Origin: Rotaria sp. Silwood1
Taxonomy: Eukaryota; Rotifera; Eurotatoria; Philodinida; Philodinidae
Reading direction: 5' to 3'
NCBI GenBank assembly: GCA_905250075.1
Contig: CAJNOP010000018.1
Location: 186,001 to 250,000, forward strand
DNA length: 64,000 nt
Position numbers and translations under genes: made by a program
In this document: positions 12,424 through 27,500 of the stretch, in pieces
How the letters are laid out: every line of letters starts with the position of its first letter
Position numbering within the stretch: position 1 is the stretch's first letter
Notes under the pieces: generated by a model
Told to the model about the DNA's origin: nothing
Seen by the model: the letters and a program-made list of their open reading frames with translations, nothing else
Database searches by the model: none

Positions 12424-15400
12424 AATTTCAATATATTGTTTCGTTTTTTTTGTTTGTTTGTTTGTGCTTTTCAACGGGTCAGATAGATATCCTTCAACGA
12501 AGTCTAATTAATTCTTAACCAGCGAACGAATTTCTTCTGTGTTTTTGTTTTCTTAAGCCAGTCAGATGTACAAAAAAAAAACCAAGCTTTGTTTTTGTTT
12601 TTTCTTTATACTTTGTGCGTGTTTGTACATAAAATTCTCTCACCGGGATGAATATATGTATAACTATTGAAACAAAAAATAAATAAATAATTAACAAATG
12701 AATTAATTTAAAAAAGAAAAGACATGATAATTCTAATAATATTTACGTCTGATGCGTTTTTACATACTCATGAGACAAACTATGTAGACTTAGAATGAAT
12801 AGCGTCACGTTAAAGAAAAAGAAAAATACGAAAATAGCAGTGGGAAATAATTATTACCTTAGAGAATATTTCGTCTTTATTATGACAAGTTTTTGCTTCT
12901 TTAATCAATAATTTTTGATTACTACAGTCATTAATATGATTAAAACATAACATGACAAGAACGTTTCAAGTCATCATTTTTTTTGTTTTTATTTCATATT
13001 TATTTATACAGAATCTTGGTTAGAGTAACCCCTGCTTGGTCTAAATTTATTGTTTCTGTTACATAATAAAAGACTTTGAGTGTTATATAAAGAAAAGTAA
13101 AAGAAATTAAATACTTTTCGTTTAAATATCTTTGACGTGCATGTAGTGTTTTCTTTGTCTCTATCTTTTTCTAAGTATAATAGAGCTTCTTCATCTTTTT
13201 GTGTCTTCTATGCTGACATAATTATCATCAAAAGTAGTATGTGTGTGACAGCCTGCATGCTTTCGGGCTTTGTTCAATGTGCTGCATTTGTCAGCTTCAA
13301 ATAGAAGAAAAAAACGTAGTTCAGCGAAAAGAATAGTAGATGATTATGATGATAATGAACTGTTTTTATTCTTTCTTTTTATGGAAGATGATACACATCA
13401 TTCATATACTTTTATATGTCTAACGTTCGTGACTATTATCAACACTGTTCTCGAGACAACAATACTAGATGATAAGATGAAATAATACATAGAGAATAAT
13501 AATTAATTAGGTTATATGTATCACAGTTCATGGCAAACATAAAGGCAGTTGTAAAAAATACAAGCAATAAGAATGAAGGATGGTAAGTTAGTTTACCTGG
13601 ATTTGCACTTACTTCTAGTTGCTAACATTTTCTTTTTTTTTAATATAAAGTAACATTATTTTGTATTGTTACATGTAATTGTTTTACAGAGGAAATTGGT
13701 ATATAATCTTCTTCTATTTGACTATGAAAAAAAAAATAATTAGGATTTACGATTTCAGATGGAAAAAAACAAGAAAGATAAGTATTTGACATGCAATAAA
13801 CCTTTTCTATTGACTAATAACTATATACACAATGTTATTCTTTGAAAAAGTTGTTTTTTTGTCTTAAAATACATAAAAAAAAAATATTAATTTACTATCA
13901 CCATCATTTCTCTAACAAACGTATAACATACGCTTGTCTTGTATTGTAAGTATCATTACACAAATTAAAAAAAGAAAAAGAAAATTTCATTTGAAAAAAG
14001 GTTTTTTTTCTACTTCAAGAAAATATAGATATATCAGTAAGATATAGAAACTAGTGTTAATTTTTCTATTCTTTATATTTTTATCGCTTAGAAAAAAAAA
14101 TCGAAACTCATTCAACAATACAGCTAATATAACGATATTGGCAACTGAAATTTTGTTTTTTTGTTGTTACATAAAAATTTAAACAATCAATCAGTTTTCT
14201 GTTTGTTTTATTAAAATAAAATCATCAAAAGAGAAGAAAACTACTTCATTTTTTGTGTCTTTTTTTTCTTATTAATATCTATAGATGATAATAATCAAAA
14301 TAATTTACGTGTGACTTTCTAGCGGAAGTAACGAATACAGTGTTGTTCTATGCAAGATTCCCCTAGTGAATTTCCTCAAATGTAATCACTAATATTTATG
14401 ATTATTTTTTATGCATACATCTACTGTCAGTTTTTATTATTACAATATATAGTTCAATTGTTAGAGACACAATAATAAAACTAGACTAAAAATAATAAGT
14501 AAAAAGAAAAAAAAAATGATATATTGTTCTCTTGTGTCAACTATTGAAAAAAATAATATCTTTATGTATTTTTAAATGGATTAACTTATTGTTGTTTTTT
14601 CTGTTACATTAAGATTAAAGCAAGTAAAAGAATGAAATAAGATCCTAGATAGTTGACAATATGTTCTATTATAAATATAATTATATATTGATAGTTATCT
14701 GCTTTTATATTTTCAATTAGATTGCCTATAAATAAGAAATAATAAGAAGACTGACTCTATGAACATACGTATTCTAATCTATATTTGAATTAGAGAGCTT
14801 TTCAAGAGCAAATTATTAGAAAAGTCGTAGTCTTTTTTTTTATATTTGCTACATTCACACACGTACTAGCAGCTTCTTAGCGTATGAATGCGTGTGTGCA
14901 TGCATTTTGTTCGTCATTCCGGTTGTTTTATCAATTCATCAACGTAATGCAAGCATATACTCTATTTTTTTTCCTTTTCCTGTGATTTTCTTGAGTGTTT
15001 CTGAGATAAATGATGGTAAAAATGGAAAAAATAATTGACATACTATTAAAAACACAAAAAAAATTAAGTAAAAGAATAACTGAGTTTAATCAGGCATTTT
15101 AATCTATTGTCTTTTTTTTCAATTATTCTTATTGAATTATTAGACCAAAAAAAAAAAAACTGACGTGACATTGAACATGTTTTGCAAGTATATGTATTAC
15201 TTATGTTAGTTTAATAGACATTCGAGATGCTTGTTTTAAAAGAAAAATCTACTAAGTATTTTTCTTTTCATCAAAGATACTGATTAAATAATAGATGACA
15301 TACTGGAAAAATGGTTCATTATCATACAACACATTTCGAACTAAAAACTGTTAAAAAAGTATAACCAGGTAGAAAGAAAATTCATTATTATTATTATTAT

Positions 15401-15545
15401 TATTCATATTATTATTACAAAAAAGCCATACATACACATTTGAAATTTATTCGTCATATTTGTTTTATTTTAGATATATTCATGAAACAATAATTATATT
15501 CATGAATTATTTTTCTTAATTCATTCATCCAATTTTATTAAACTT
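12424..15545. other. Intergenic region between formin and RASGRF genes
   Basis: About 3.1 kb with no supported gene. Short open frames at 12289-12697 (minus) and 13270-13485 (plus) look like chance. An AATAAATAAAT run near 12680 could serve polyadenylation of the formin transcript. An ATT trinucleotide tract lies at 15384-15416, just upstream of the RASGRF start. Confidence 0.5.
15384..15416. repeat. ATT trinucleotide microsatellite
   Basis: Simple ATT repeat broken by one CAT unit, about 130 bp upstream of the first RASGRF ATG. Confidence 0.8.
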
Positions 15546-18500
15546 ATGTTTTTATCATCATTTTTATTAAAATTCATGCAGCCTCAAAATAATAATAATA
15601 ATTCTCAACAGACAACATATAATTCACGCGCACGTATGGCATCATCTGATTCTTGGTTACCATTAAAAAATTTACCGACTATTCTAATGACTCGTACATC
15701 ATTTAAAGTAAATGAAGATCATCTATTAAATTTAGCAATAAAAGCACGATTAGAGAATCGTGAATGTGGATATTTATCAAGACGTGGAGGACCCGATACG
15801 TCATCATCGCCAAATAAATGGCAATTAAAATGGTTTGTTTTATATCAAAATTTACTGTTTTATTATGAAAATGTTAATTCACCTAAGCCACAAGGTGTTT
15901 ATTTCCTTGAAAGTTGTTATGCATCAAGATCACCAGCAAAAAATAGTAAAGATGGAGAAAAATTAGTAAGTTTTATTTGCATTATTTATTTTTTATTGTA
16001 CATCAATTAAACTTTCTTCCGAAAAACTTCTTACAAACAAAATAAGATTCTTGAATCATTTTGATATTAGAATTTTAGAGTGTTTGTATTTTTTTCCGTT
16101 AAAAGCATAATAAATATCATCTAAGTATGCAGCACAATATTTAATAAATAAAAAAATAGATTTTAATTATTAATTAAAGTTTGTTTTGCATAATTTTATA
16201 CAAAATCATTGAAGTAAACAATTGCGTTTCAAACATAGACATATCGACATAGCTATATGTAAAACAATTAATAGAATAAGAAAAAATTTATATTTATTCG
16301 ACTTAAAATCATCTAAAAAGCTATCTTGATCAAAATATGTCGACATTAATGTTCTATCTAGACTCCCTCATCCGGAAGATGAGCGTCTATTTTTGGCAGC
16401 ACACACAGTACGTGAGAAAATACCGATTAACTCTAGGAGGGCTAACTCGATCTTTTGAGAGGCGTACCTTTCTTGTCAGTCACACGCTAGATAAAACAGC
16501 GACTAGCATGCTGTTCTAATTTATTTGAAGTTGCAGTGTGAGCATTTTGCCGTAGGAGGATTCATGACATTGAAATATGAAGTATCATAGAAATAATCTT
16601 ATTGATATTTATTTTTAGTTATGAACTGTCACAATCTTCTTATTATGACAAGAAAATACTTATTGTAAGATGATACTGTATAAACCAAGAATAAATCAAA
16701 AATAAACATAGATATCCTACACTCTATTTCTCTTCTCAGAACTGATTTCGACAGATAAATATATCTCTTGAAATCTTTAATACCATAAGGTTTAATACTC
16801 GAGTTCAGAAAGTTGAAATGATATTTTATATGCTTTCTACTGATGAAATAGAAAATTAATATTAATATAACAGCTCAGCCACGTAGAGTAATACGATACA
16901 GAATCTATATATATATCTTCAATTCTGTATAAATTAATTAGCTGAATTTTTTAGAAATAAGGGTTCAGAAATGTTGAAAGTTTTATTTATAAAAAATAAT
17001 ATGAACGGTTTCAAGAAAGATTTTGTAATCTTTTCTAAAGCTTCCAAAAAATATCTCGTTACAACCATAAAAAACAATGTTTCTGATACGATTTGATTAA
17101 AATGAAAAGAAAATTATAAGGAAACGTTTTCAACTGATCAATCACTTGTCAATTTGGATTCATTACATAAATTTGAATTAAGTTATATAGAAAAAATCAC
17201 GAAAGGATAAGCTGTCTTACCTCTTCCGTCCAGAATTATGTGCATTTTATTGAAAATCTGGTTTGAGATTTCATTTAAGACAAGTCTATTGGTCTATAGA
17301 GTGTCCTGAAAAATTTCTCTCAAAAGAATATTTCCTTCTCGAGATATTAAAGGCTCCACAAACAGAAAAATCTGACATCTTTCGTAGAATATCAGTAATT
17401 TTTGGAACGAGAATATTTCGAGAAAGAAATATTCTTTTGAGTTGAAGTTTTCAGTGCATTCTACCAACAGACAGATCCTTTTGTGGTCGAAATATCTAGT
17501 CAATATACCATACCCAAGACAAAAATTCCGGAAAACTGCTTATAACTCTGTACAGAAGTCCTAATGGAATTTATTCGTCTAAGGTGTTTCATATTTCACT
17601 GAACTCTACTTTACGTATAGAATCTGAACTCAAAAGCGATTAATCAATTAAAAATGCTCTCTCTCTCGTTACAACTTATATGTGCACACAATACATCTCC
17701 GAATCATTGGAAAAGGTTACTAATCTTACGTAAAATTCAACTCATTTAATCTCTACAATATGGTGATATTGAAATTCTTTTTATGGCATTGCTGCATATA
17801 GTCGATCTCGTATTTGAGTGCTATAGATTCTTATTAAACCTATCAGTTTAATTTCTTTAGCTTATTATTAGACATTAATTATGTTTACTCTTCTAATTTC
17901 TTAGAATTGTTTTTCAATATCTTATACACGTGATGGTCGAAATGCAACTGAATTTGCTGCTGAATCCGAAAATGATTGTCAAATATGGATTGAATGTATA
18001 CAAACATGCAGGTTAAATTTGTAACAATATATATTCAAATATGAATAATTAAACATATATATTTTAGTTATAATCGACTAGTATCATTAAAAGAAGAACT
18101 TGAACAAAAATATCTTCATTTATCACAAGTTTATGAAAGTGAAGCTAAAACAAAATATCAATATTTACAACAAGTTGAAGAACTTTCAACTGAAGTTCGA
18201 GAATTACGTCGTGAAGTAAATGCAAAGAAAAAAAAAACCTAATAAATCATTTAATTTCTATAAAACGATATTTTTAGTTATCTCGTTATCGACGTCAACA
18301 TCATCTTTTACGTACAAAAAGTATTGCCGAAGAAGATACAAAAGAATTGCGTAAAATAAAAAAAGTTCAAAGTCTTTGTCGTGGTTGGTTGTATCGACAA
18401 AGATGGAAACGTATTGTTGAAGAATATATACGGTATTAATGCTTATAACGTAGTTTCTATTATAATAAAAGGGACATATTTATTCACATATCAATTAGAG

Positions 18501-21500
18501 ATAATTTTATTTTACTAATTTCATCACGAGTAATCTTTCAAGATAATATTTTTTTATACTAAATAATCCCATTGATATAGTACAAAAAAATTTATAATCT
18601 TAGCAAAAAAAAAATACAACGCGACCTACAGAGAGAGAAAAGCTCACGTACTTTTACTTCTGTTAAAAGTTGTGAATTTAAAATAGACAAAAAGATGATT
18701 GTGATGTTTATATGCAACTTACAAAAAAATTAATTAAATAGATAAATTTATTGTATTCATATAATGCTCAAGCTATTTCTTAGTGTCCATATTCATTTCC
18801 AAAAGATATCATTTTATATATATATTTCAATAAGTAGTATATAACTATAACATCCGAAAAAAATGAAGGATTGTCTTTATCTTTACTAGATAGTGTATAG
18901 ATGCCTATATTTCTGTGTTTCAAAATATAATGTTTCGTTAGCTTTTGTCTGAGTATATAAAAGAAGTTCTAGTTAGAAAAGTCTAAAAAACATCATGCAT
19001 TTTCGAGAGTGCATCAGGAACTTTGATAGTTTTGTCTGAAAGGAAGGAAATAGAAAGAAATTAATAAAAAGTAGGTAATTGAAAAAGTGTTGAACATCTA
19101 CAAAAAAAAATTTTTTTACCTCTATCAGATGTATTGTGGTTGTGATAGGACGGGAAAGAAGGAGATATTTTTCGTTCTTAAGACATTAATGTCTCCTATT
19201 GGGAAGCATCGAGGTATTTTGAGTCTTTAACAATATTTGTTCTACTTATCACATACATCTGTTTGATGAACTATTCTCAGAAAGTGCCGGAAAAGGAGGA
19301 AAGTATTATTATGAAAATGTGTTATTTGTGTATTATGACATAATTATTATTGATGATTCATAAAATCTTCAAATCTTATAATTTTCTATATTTTGGTATT
19401 TTTTCATTTAGTTCGCCACATGCCGAAATGATGCGTAAACGTAATAATATTATTTTTAATTTGGTTGAAAGTGAACGAGAATATGTTCATCAATTAGAAA
19501 TTCTTGTTGCAAATTATGTTCGACCATTTCGTATGGGTAAACAATTATAATTAATAATAATTATAATAATAATAATAAAAGAAAAATTTATTGTCATTTT
19601 TAGCGGCGAGTTCGAAAAAACCACCAATTACACATGAAGATGCTAATTCAATATTTTTGAATAGGTTTATCTTTTATATAGATATATTTCATAGAGAGTT
19701 AAAATAACAACAAATAATTTTCTTATAATTTATTTTCTAGTGAAATAATTCTGTTTCTTCATCAAATTTTTTATAAAGGACTATCAAAAAAATTAGAACA
19801 GTGGCCAACATTTTATACGGGTATAAGAAAAAAAAAGTCATAGAGAATTTTTCTTATATAAATTTTTTTGTTTTTCTCAGGTGATTTATTTGATATGTTC
19901 ATATCGATGTTACATATTTATTTAGAATATGTTCGAAATCATCATTATAGTTTACAAGTAAAAACAAAACAGAAAGCATTTAAATTTTCTTTTTTCATGT
20001 GTTCATTTAGAATTTAGTCGAATGTAAATTAAGTAATCCAGATTTTAATAAATTTCTTGAACGATGTGAAAGGAAAGCATCATGTGAAGGATTAACACTT
20101 GAAACATTATTAGTATTACCTATGAATCGAGTTTGTTATAATAAAAAGAAAACAAAATTATTAATATTTTAATATGCTTTTGTTTTTTTTTCTTATTTAT
20201 TAAATAATAGATTCCATATTATATAATAACACTTGCAAATTGTTTATCACATACACCACACGCACATGTTGAACGAGAAAAACTTGAACAAGCAAAAACT
20301 AAACTTGAAGAACTTTCAAAAGTAAAAAAATAGATTATAAAAAAATCTAAATAAATCTTGTGTTCTCTTATATTTTTATATAATTAGATTATGCATGATG
20401 AAGTATCAGAAACAGAACATATAAGAGCGAATTTAGCTATTGAACGATCAATAGCTGAAGGATGTGATGTATTGTTAGATGTTAATCAAATACTTTGTCG
20501 ACAAGGTAAAAATAGAGCATTTTTTTTAAATAACAAAAATCAATATGTCTATTTCTAAATGTCATATATATTAGTTTTTCATAAAGAAAATTAATTTTAC
20601 TATCGAATAATATATTCTTATTAACTAAAGGAATTTATTTTTCCTTCCATTTTATATCCTCTATTAAACTTACATTCAATATGATTTGATACACATACAA
20701 ATTCTATCTATTCATATTGAAAGAAAAACTTCGTTGTACAACTATAATTCATATAAATCTTATTGACATGTGGCGTTCGACAGTTTTTAGAAGTATGTGA
20801 TCTTTGAAAACTTATCATTGTATGAAGCAAAGAGTGATTAAAACAAATCATGATAAAGTACAAACTATTTAGCTACTGATATCTCGGAATTGAAATTGTG
20901 CAAGATCAATTTTTAGTCTCGGTTTCGATGATAAAGACTACGAGAAAAAAGTTGTCCGAATCAAAACTACAGATTATAGTTGAATTTTCTATGGCTGTAA
21001 GCAAATTATCATACAAATCACCAATTAGAATAGATGTGATACATATAAATTCTAAGATAATTTTACATACTGCTGATATTAAACACTTAGAAAATTGATC
21101 TCAAAAAAACATAGTTGTATTTATACATAGACCTAGAGCGTTTTCTAATATTTAGGTGGTCTTGTATTATGGACTGGTGATAGGAACAAACAAGGTCATA
21201 ATCAACGATTAACTGCAAGAGAAATACGACGAAATGAAATGGTTGTTCAATGTTATCTTTTTTCAAATCATCTTGTTATAACAACACGAGCTTCAAATGG
21301 AAAATTACATCTTGTTAAAGTATTTATTTTTCTTTACTAGATTTGTAAGTATATATATATATATATATAAATATATTCTTTAGGGTTGTGGTGTTATTCC
21401 ATTAGCTGATGTAACACTTGTTGATGATATAAGTACTGATCCACAATGTTTATTAACAGCCGTTACAGAAGAAGATACAAGTGATGATACAACTCTTAAT

Positions 21501-24500
21501 TTAACAGATAATAAAAATGGTGAATTTGATGCTTATATAAATCGTTTATTTCGTTTAATTGTTGAACCACGTGATCAATCATCTTATTCAACAACATTTG
21601 TTGCTAATGATGAAAATTATAAATCTGAATGGTGTAGTGATATAGCACAATGTTTACAAAATCTTCGTTATACTAATTTACTTACAGGAACATTTCGTAA
21701 TGAATCATCTGTTATGGCACCTGAATCTGTCAAGTAAGAAAAAAATTTATTTATGTTTCTTTATCTAAAAATATGATTCTTTGTTTTTGTTTTTTTCGTT
21801 TCATATAGATTTGATGTAAAATTATATAAAGATGATTCAGAAATAAAATATTGTAAAACACTTGATTCATGTAAAATACCACAGGTAGAAAAAAAATGAA
21901 AAAATTTTATTTTAATGATAAGTTTTCTTTTTGTTTTTTTTTTAAGATTCGTCATGCAACAGTTGAACGTTTACTTGAACGTTTAACAGATTTACGTTTT
22001 TTATCAATTGATTTTTTAAATACATTTCTATTAACATATAGACTTTATACAGATGCTTATACAGTTATGGATACATTAATACGTATTTATAAATCATCAC
22101 CACATACATCACTTGATAATACAAATGAAATAGATGGAACAAATATACAAAAATCAGATGAACAAAATAAGTATGATTAATTTGAAAAAATTTATTGAAT
22201 CAATATTATTTTTGTTTCAAGAGGAAAACAAATTAAAATAAATGAAAATGATAATGAATTAACACGACGAATATCAACAGGTTTGTTTAACGAACTTTAA
22301 GATTTAATCAATTTATTTGATTGATTTATATTTTAGTTGTTGAAATATCCAATACGAAAAAAGCAGAACAAGAACGTGATTTAAGAAGACATTCACATAC
22401 GGGTACATTTCATCGAGGATTAAGTAAAAATTAAAATACAAATTTTATCTAAAACATTCTCCTATTCTCATAGGTATTGAACAACCTGAAGCAACTACAC
22501 CGACAACAACAGTTACGAAAACTGTTGACAAAAGTGAGTTCAATTTAAAAAAACGCGATTAGTACAATCTCTGTAGAATTTATATGTAAAACACAATATA
22601 GCTCTTGTTACTAATCATAAGGATTTGTTTACTATTTCGCGACACTTGTCTTGAATAGTCTATCACTTAATACTCTACAAATGCTATAAGGAATCAGTTC
22701 ATATAGTAGAGATAAACGTTATCGATATACAGTTTTTGATTATATATCAACAATCTCTGTCACAGTCTGGAGGAAGTCCATATTTTCACTCCAATAATTT
22801 AACATTCATTTTAGGTCGTGTTTCACAAGAAAAAGACTAAATCTACTGTTTATAATATTTATACAGACATGAAATCAATGTATCTAAAGCAATTAATAGT
22901 ATCCACTTCTTTTTTTTTGGACCATTTCTGATTTTTCGTGAGAATATTATCGATATGTCTGAAAATGATAGCATAGATAAGCGATATTAAATACAGAGGT
23001 TTGGCTTTCAGAAAAAAATCTATATCAAATTTTATACGATCGAATTGAATTTTTTTCCACAGATACTTGAAAATATATTCTACAAATGAAAGTAGATATT
23101 CTCGATTTGAATTTCCTATGCAGACTTATAAAGTTCTGACGACCAACATTCGTATTTTGGATTCAAGTCTTAACCGATTACTTTCATTGAAAATGAAAAC
23201 GAAATTTTGAAAAAGCTTTTGAAGTAAGTTTAAGAAATCTCAGAAACAAATACTTTATACGTGATAAAGATGTCAGACAAACCAGTTATAACCTCGTTGA
23301 GAACCAGAAATCGCCAAAAAAGAGAGTGAAATTCCTTTAAACATATACAAATATGTTGTTTTTATTAAATCGAAGATCAGTTTTCGAGCGATCATGCATA
23401 ATAGATTTAAGACAACAGATCTTCATCAGATGTACTTCTCATGCATAAAGCATTCATAATAAAAATGTTTTTCAACAATCATCTGAAATATTATGAACTG
23501 AGTCTTTTATTATAAGGTATTTTATAAAATCAATCTTATGTTCAAAAAAATGATAACAAATAATTCTATTATTTGTTTTCTTATTAGAATCCTCAATAAA
23601 ATCTAATGACGCAATTGTTATGCTACCAACAATTCCATCCATGGATGTTGATGATTCAAATGATATATTACATCGGCCATTAGCACCACTTGCATCATCA
23701 GAAACATTTTCTGATGTCGATGCATTAAATCGTGATACTCAACAAAAACAAGATATTAATAGTTCATCAATAGATAATGAAGAAAATCATTTAAAGGAAG
23801 AATCAACTTGTAAAACAACCAAAAGTGATTTTGATTCATTAGAAAAACTCTTTGATTTTCCATCATCGGAAATGTCCAGTGAAACTCATCTAGATATTGA
23901 ACATCCATCACAAAGTACTACTACACGTATACGTTTTTCAGATATGGATCAAATAATTACTTCAGATAAAGTATATTCGATTTATTAAAATTTTTAATAA
24001 ATATTTATATATGTTTTCCGATCTAGGAAGAACAACAAATTTTACAAATAAAAAAAAGTGATAGTCTAACAATACAACAACGACCAAGAATAGATTCAAA
24101 TGTAACAACAAATAATACACAAGCAAATCAAACAACATCACAAAATGTTATTTGGCTTTGTAAGCAAAAATAAAAAACATATTAATAGATTGAATGATGT
24201 TATTTTATTTAGCTAAACGTTTAAGTGAAGTTCTTGCATCACCACGTCAAAGTATACGTAATGCAGCTGAAAGTTCATTTAAAAAAGTTTTACCTGGTGT
24301 TGTTGTAACATCATCACGATCATCACGTCGTCGTATAAGTTCAGTTGCTGCAACACAAGCATTTGCTGTTGCTACATCAGGTGAATCACCTAAAGTATTA
24401 CGAAATGAAAGATTAGGTAGTATTCCAGGTAGATTTTTATTTATATATCATTTTAATATTTGTTTCTTTTTCTAATAATAAAATACTATTAGGTAGTAGT

Positions 24501-27500
24501 TTAGCATCTCCACAATCAATAACAAGTACTAATCCTCTTGCATCAACTTCAAAAGAACAGAAAGCTAATGAATGTACTATTGTTACTACAGCTTCAACAA
24601 TGAGAGTTTTAAATATTTTAAGACATTGGCTTACGAAACATCCTTTAGTAAGAATGCAGTTGTTTCTTGTTGTTATTGTTCTGTATAATTGTCAAGTGTG
24701 TTGAAGAAACCCATCCCTTCCTTCCTCTCAACCTTCCAGTCACAGATTGACAGACGTAGTTGATATATGATCCAAGACCGTAAATCAATAATTTCTCGTT
24801 GTACAGTATGAACTACTTCCTTATTGCATTTCCGAAGAGTTACGTAAAAAGACGGTAAAGATGTGTGTCGCGAATTAGTTAGGAAACAGCAACATTCCTG
24901 AGATAATCAACAGCAATTAACTTGTACTTTTGAGTGTTAAAAAGTGTTGTCTTAACTCTTATTTAACAAATAATTTAATCTTTTCAATTTTTTTTAAATA
25001 GGATTTTCATAGAAATCCTAAATTAAAAGAAGTAAGTTCATTTTTATATAAAGAAAATTTACAGTTTTTAATTTAATAAATTTAAGATGGTACTTGAACT
25101 CTTACAAGATATGTTATTAAATGGTCATTTAATTGCTGCTGAACATAAAGCAGCTGCTGGAATTATAAAGCAGTTAGAAACTAATGAAATTGACGAAAAT
25201 AATGAACAATTACGTCTACTTCTTAATCCAATACAAGTATAGAAGAAAAATTTTTTACTTTTCATGAAGTTCTATTTTTTTTATTAAATTTCTTTTAAGG
25301 TTCCAAATGCAACATTTGAACAAATAGCTGTTTCGGATTTAGCTGAACAAATGACATTAATCGATCATAAATTATTTTGTGCATTAGATAGCGAGTAAGA
25401 TATAGAAATAGTTACACACTGATTGCGGACATGTTTTTGATCAATGATTGTAAACGAGAATTGCAAAGTGGATAGAGAATAAAATGGCCGCATAACAGAG
25501 TCTAAACAAGATTTATTATGTGAAAAAATTTCTTAATGAAACGTAGTTGAAGATCTGATTTTTATTAAGTTCAGCATCAAGATCATTCTTATCAGTTGTA
25601 TCAAATACCTGGATAGATTGATAACAAAAAGAACTGTAATCTTATTGTCAAACACCATCTAAAAGGAGTGTTGAAGTACATAGGGTCGAAATTTGCATCT
25701 CTCTCCTGACAGACAATGATAATCACTATCATGGAAATGTCACAAACCATAGCAGACACCTTAGAAAACGCCTACCGAACTTTCGTCACAGACTGACAGG
25801 CGTTATTTGTATACGATCACAGACCGTAAATCAATAAAGTCTGGTTATAAATATATAGGTTACTTTCTTATTGCACTTCTGAAAGCTTAATTAAAAGAAT
25901 GATGAAGAAATATGTAATAGAAACGATAGAATAAAACAATGTCTCTGTGGTTAACAGCAACAGCAACATTGTGTTTTACATTACAATTCCACAGAAATTG
26001 TGCGAACAACTTTTTGATAACAATTAAGCTTCAAACAGCCATCTGAATGTTCTTCCTTTGCTTGAATCAAAATATTTTCATCGATCATTAATGTGACTCT
26101 TCTACGATATATCAAATGTTATTGAGATTGCTTTGTTAATTCTTCCGACTCCTAGATATCTATGGTCCAGACACAGAGATTTCAATGTGTTTAAGAATGA
26201 GAATTTAATTGATCATGGTATCCGTCTGCATGGTAATTAGTTTTTGGTTGAATTTCAATAAGATCAAATAAATTTCAAAATGACGGAGCAAATAAAGTAT
26301 CTTCTATATGCTTGTACGAAGAAGATACTCAATTAGTTTAAGAAAATCGAGCCACATTGGCTCTAAAACTTGAGAATTTTGAATATACCATGAGTATTAT
26401 ATTTTCATCAAGCCTTTGTTGAAAACAAATTTTTCTATCAAAACCGCTAGTTAGATTCTTTATGTCAGTTACCATTATGAAAACGAATTGAAATGAAATC
26501 TCTATTATCTACACAGAGCATCTTACTATATCTATTATCGCTAGTTTTCATACTGCGAACATTTATTTCTCTCCATTGTACTTTACAAACATTGTTTTCC
26601 TTCAATTAAATAAAAATGTTTGCAATCAAGAAGATATGAAAGATCATTTTTTTTCTTTATTGAATAAATATTTCTCGTTGTTAGAGAATTACTATTACAA
26701 GGTTGGATGAAACCTGGTCGTGATGACTTAGCACCAAATGTTGCACTTATATCTCGACGATTTAATGAAGTAAATAAATAGAAAAATTCTTTCGACAAAA
26801 AAAAAAAGAAAAATTAATTGATTCTAAATAGATGTGTCGTCTTGTAATAACAGAAATTTTATCACAACCAACGATTAATGGTCGTATTCAATGTATTGAA
26901 AAATGGGGTATAATATAAATCTATTTTGATTTCTTTTGAAATAATTTTGTTGTTTGTTTTTTTTTTGTTTTGAGGTACTGTTGCGGATATATGTCGTTAT
27001 TTAAGAAATTTTAATGGTGTTCTTCAAATAATGGCTGCTTTTGTTAATAGTTCAATATATCGTTTAAAACAAACATGGGATCGTATATCAAAACAGAGTA
27101 AACATGTTATTAATAAACTTCAAACTCTTGTTCATTCAGATGGAAAATTTAAAAATTTACGTGATACATTAACAAAGTAAAAAAAATTGATAATCAAATA
27201 ATTAAATTTTTAAAAAACAAATTTTCTTTTTTTTGTTTTCATTTAAATAGAGTTGATCCACCATGTATACCTTATCTTGGTTTATATTTATCAGATTTAA
27301 CATTTATTGAAGAAAGTTCACAAGATATATCAGAAAAAAAATTAATTAATTTTTCAAAAATGCGAATGGTAAGAATATATACTCAGATTTATAACATTTG
27401 AACAAAAAAACAAAATCTACCTGTAAAAATTATTCAAATATCTGAAACGATAGTTCTAGGTTTTCTTTAAAAAGACAAGACTTCTTTAATAAAAATAATT

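Noticed and set aside
16337..16519. 60-residue frame in RASGRF intron 1
   Set aside because: No domain or splice partners; kept only as a compositional island.
17263..17503. Two similar peptides on opposite strands (SKEYF..LEI)
   Set aside because: They are the two arms of the inverted repeat read from each end, not genes.
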